Made by a program: the position numbers and the translations under genes
Part shown: positions 7,158 through 7,932 of the stretch, piece by piece
How the letters are laid out: each line of letters starts with the position of its first letter
Numbering within the stretch: position 1 is the stretch's first letter
From: CAYOFK01 sp964403185
Lineage (GTDB): Bacteria; Bacteroidota; Bacteroidia; Bacteroidales; VadinHA17
Reading direction: 5' to 3'
Assembly: GCA_964403185.1 (NCBI GenBank)
Contig: CAYOFK010000137.1
Span: 1-7,932 of the forward strand
DNA: 7,932 nucleotides
Notes under the pieces: model-generated
Databases searched by the model: none
Seen by the model: the letters and a program-made list of their open reading frames with translations, nothing else
Told to the model about the DNA's origin: nothing

Positions 7158-7174
7158 TACAGGCAGTATATTTG
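7144..7174 (+). promoter_or_regulatory. Strong Bacteroidota-type promoter for the tRNA-fMet region
   Basis: TTTG (7144-7147), a 19-bp spacer, then TATATTTG (7167-7174): an exact match to the TTTG-N19-TAnnTTTG pattern. The inferred transcription start near 7181 lies just before the truncated tRNA copy at 7185, not before the intact tRNA. Confidence 0.8.
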
Positions 7175-7184
7175 CATCCGCTAT

Positions 7185-7205
7185 TGCGGGGTGGAGCAGT
7201 GGCAG
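7185..7205 (+). pseudogene. Truncated 5' copy of tRNA-fMet
   Basis: Bases 7183-7205 are identical to 7340-7362, the first 21 bases of the intact initiator tRNA plus two upstream bases. The copy contains the 5' acceptor strand and the first part of the D arm, then diverges. It lacks the anticodon and T arms, so it cannot make a tRNA by itself. Its place at the promoter suggests it marks the original start of the gene. Confidence 0.8.
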
Positions 7206-7207
7206 AC

Positions 7208-7289
7208 CCGAAAAACTCCAAATCTCTGATTTGTTTTGTTTTTCGAGGATGCTCGAAAAACTAGCCAGGCAAAGCCTGGAGATTTTCGG
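7208..7289 (+). repeat. Hairpin-rich insert with terminal inverted repeat-like ends
   Basis: CCGAAAAACTCCA (7208-7220) can pair with TGGAGATTTTCGG (7277-7289) at 12 of 13 positions. Inside are three perfect hairpins: CAAATC/GATTTG (7219-7233), GTTTTTCGAG/CTCGAAAAAC with a GATG loop (7238-7261) and CCAGGC/GCCTGG with an AAA loop (7265-7279). The outer pairing and the third hairpin exclude each other. It lies between the truncated and the intact tRNA copies. It could be a small inserted element or a structured leader RNA; no known RNA family is recognised. Confidence 0.6.
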
Positions 7290-7341
7290 CACTCGTTGAA
7301 AGGAAGTTCTTTTGGTAAAGTTTGTTACTTGAAATATACAT

Positions 7342-7411
<70 letters not shown>

Positions 7412-7413
<2 letters not shown>

Positions 7414-7544
7414 CAAAGAAAAAGCCCATCGATAAAATCGATCGGGTTTTTTTATTTCAAGACCCGTTGGAAGCTTGCTTGCATAAGGGGATTGAAATAA
7501 AAAATACCGGAATCATGCGAAGCAGGATGGGCTTTTTCTTTGTA
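7412..7544. repeat. Nested inverted repeat around the tRNA terminator
   Basis: The outer arms are a perfect 19-bp inverted repeat, TACAAAGAAAAAGCCCATC (7412-7430) against 7526-7544. The inner arms are a perfect 13-bp inverted repeat, TTTTTTATTTCAA (7448-7460) against 7492-7504. The sequences between the arms are only loosely alike. The left outer arm begins with the last two bases of the tRNA, so the right arm is an inverted copy of the tRNA 3' flank. Confidence 0.85.
7425..7453 (+). terminator. Intrinsic terminator after tRNA-fMet
   Basis: CCCATCGAT pairs with ATCGAT-C-GGG (one bulged C) around an AAA loop, followed by seven Ts. It starts 11 bases after the tRNA end. Part of its left arm also belongs to the long inverted repeat 7412-7430 / 7526-7544. 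Confidence 0.85.
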
Positions 7545-7642
7545 TAGTACCCCTAATCAGGTCCGCGAAGAGCGAAGCTATGAGCAATCCTGTCTGTGAA
7601 AGTATAAAGTATATAAACCATCCTCAAGCATTAGCGAAAGCA
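7530..7642. repeat. 113-bp tandem repeat, copy A
   Basis: Differs from copy B at four positions, all within 7548-7557. Contains GCGAAGA/GCGAAGC heptamers and, on the minus strand, a 22-codon frame beginning MVYILYTFTDR (7621 to 7553). Confidence 0.9.
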
Positions 7643-7755
7643 GGCTTTTTCTTTGTATAGCACTCCAAACCAGGTCCGCGAAGAGCGAAGCTATGAGCAA
7701 TCCTGTCTGTGAAAGTATAAAGTATATAAACCATCCTCAAGCATTAGCGAAAGCA
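7643..7755. repeat. 113-bp tandem repeat, copy B
   Basis: Identical to copy A at 109 of 113 positions. On the minus strand a 36-codon frame beginning MVYILYTFTDR starts at 7734 and runs on into copy A. Confidence 0.9.
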
Positions 7756-7814
7756 GGCTTTTTCGTTGTTTAGCACTGCCAACCAGGTCCGCGAAGAGCG
7801 AAGCGATGAGCAAC
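7756..7814. repeat. 113-bp tandem repeat, diverged partial copy C
   Basis: The first 59 bases follow copies A and B with about five changes, then the match stops at GAGCAA. A short piece of the unit (TCCTGTC) reappears near 7870, as though about 50 bases had been inserted here or lost from copies A and B. Confidence 0.75.
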
Positions 7815-7863
7815 CGAAGCCGGAGAATACTCCGGTTGAGCTCATGAGACCTCACAAGAGGTC
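7806..7863. repeat. Two adjacent hairpins inside the interrupted copy C
   Basis: ATGAGC (7806-7811) pairs with GCTCAT (7840-7845), enclosing the perfect hairpin CCGGAG-AATA-CTCCGG (7820-7835). Next comes GACCTC-ACAA-GAGGTC (7848-7863), also perfect with a 4-base loop. No T-run follows on the plus strand. Confidence 0.7.
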
Positions 7864-7932
7864 GAATAATCCTGTCCTCCTGTTTTCCAGGCTCAATTCA
7901 GCTACAAGCTGCTTCAAATCCATGTTCTCATT
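7852..7932 (-). CDS. Possible C-terminal end of a gene entering from the right edge
   Basis: On the minus strand the frame is open from the right edge for 26 codons, reads NENMDLKQLVAELSLENRRT and six further residues, and stops at 7854-7852. The stretch is amphipathic and protein-like in composition, but it is too short to assign and I recognise no family. An ATG within it (fourth codon) could also start a 23-residue peptide. The stop falls inside the 7848-7863 hairpin. Chance openness is quite possible. Confidence 0.3.
   Translation of the reverse strand, partial: NENMDLKQLVAELSLENRRTGLFDLL

Noticed and set aside
7530..7814. Tandem array considered as a CRISPR array
   Set aside because: Units are contiguous 113-bp copies with no alternation of short repeats and unique spacers, and no cas genes are present.

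Overview
The window looks like a chromosomal piece of an anaerobic member of the Bacteroidota. Supporting signs are a DUF4837 lipoprotein (a family I know from this phylum), promoter boxes of the TTTG / TAnnTTTG type, start codons without clear Shine-Dalgarno sequences, a superoxide reductase (an enzyme of anaerobes and microaerophiles) and a futalosine-pathway menaquinone enzyme. I cannot place it below phylum level from sequence alone.

Layout. Bases 1-928 (+) hold most of mqnC, cut by the left edge. Bases 940-1763 are an accessory island: a hairpin repeat, a small DUF559 (Vsr-like nuclease fold) gene, then about 335 bp of palindromes without a gene. The island is bracketed by a 12-bp direct repeat, GACGGGGTGGTT, at 994-1005 and 1752-1763; the second copy touches the stop codon of the next gene. 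Bases 1762-7080 are a compact run of six minus-strand genes, read from right to left: superoxide reductase, M23 peptidase, dxr, rseP, tatA and the DUF4837 lipoprotein. dxr and rseP are neighbours within the same larger cluster in many bacteria. tatA seems to have its own promoter and ends in a strong intrinsic terminator, so the lipoprotein gene is probably transcribed separately.

Bases 7081-7932 are gene-poor but full of structure. Overlapping divergent promoters serve the superoxide reductase (-) and the initiator tRNA (+). The intact tRNA-fMet (7342-7413) is preceded, 157 bp upstream, by an exact copy of its first 21 bases sitting right at the promoter, followed by several perfect hairpins. 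Downstream lie a terminator, a 19-bp inverted repeat that starts inside the tRNA 3' end, and a 113-bp tandem repeat (two near-identical copies plus a diverged third). On the minus strand each full unit opens with a short reading frame beginning MVYILYTFTDR, which resembles the start of GIY-YIG nuclease proteins. This suggests a decayed element beside the tRNA. A minus-strand reading frame may enter from the right edge.

Functionally the core genes cover menaquinone synthesis (mqnC), isoprenoid precursor synthesis by the MEP pathway (dxr, which also feeds the quinone side chain and undecaprenyl phosphate), envelope maintenance (M23 peptidase, RseP, Tat export, lipoprotein) and oxygen defence (superoxide reductase). 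The two flanking regions, at 940-1763 and 7180-7932, are where unusual biology would be sought.
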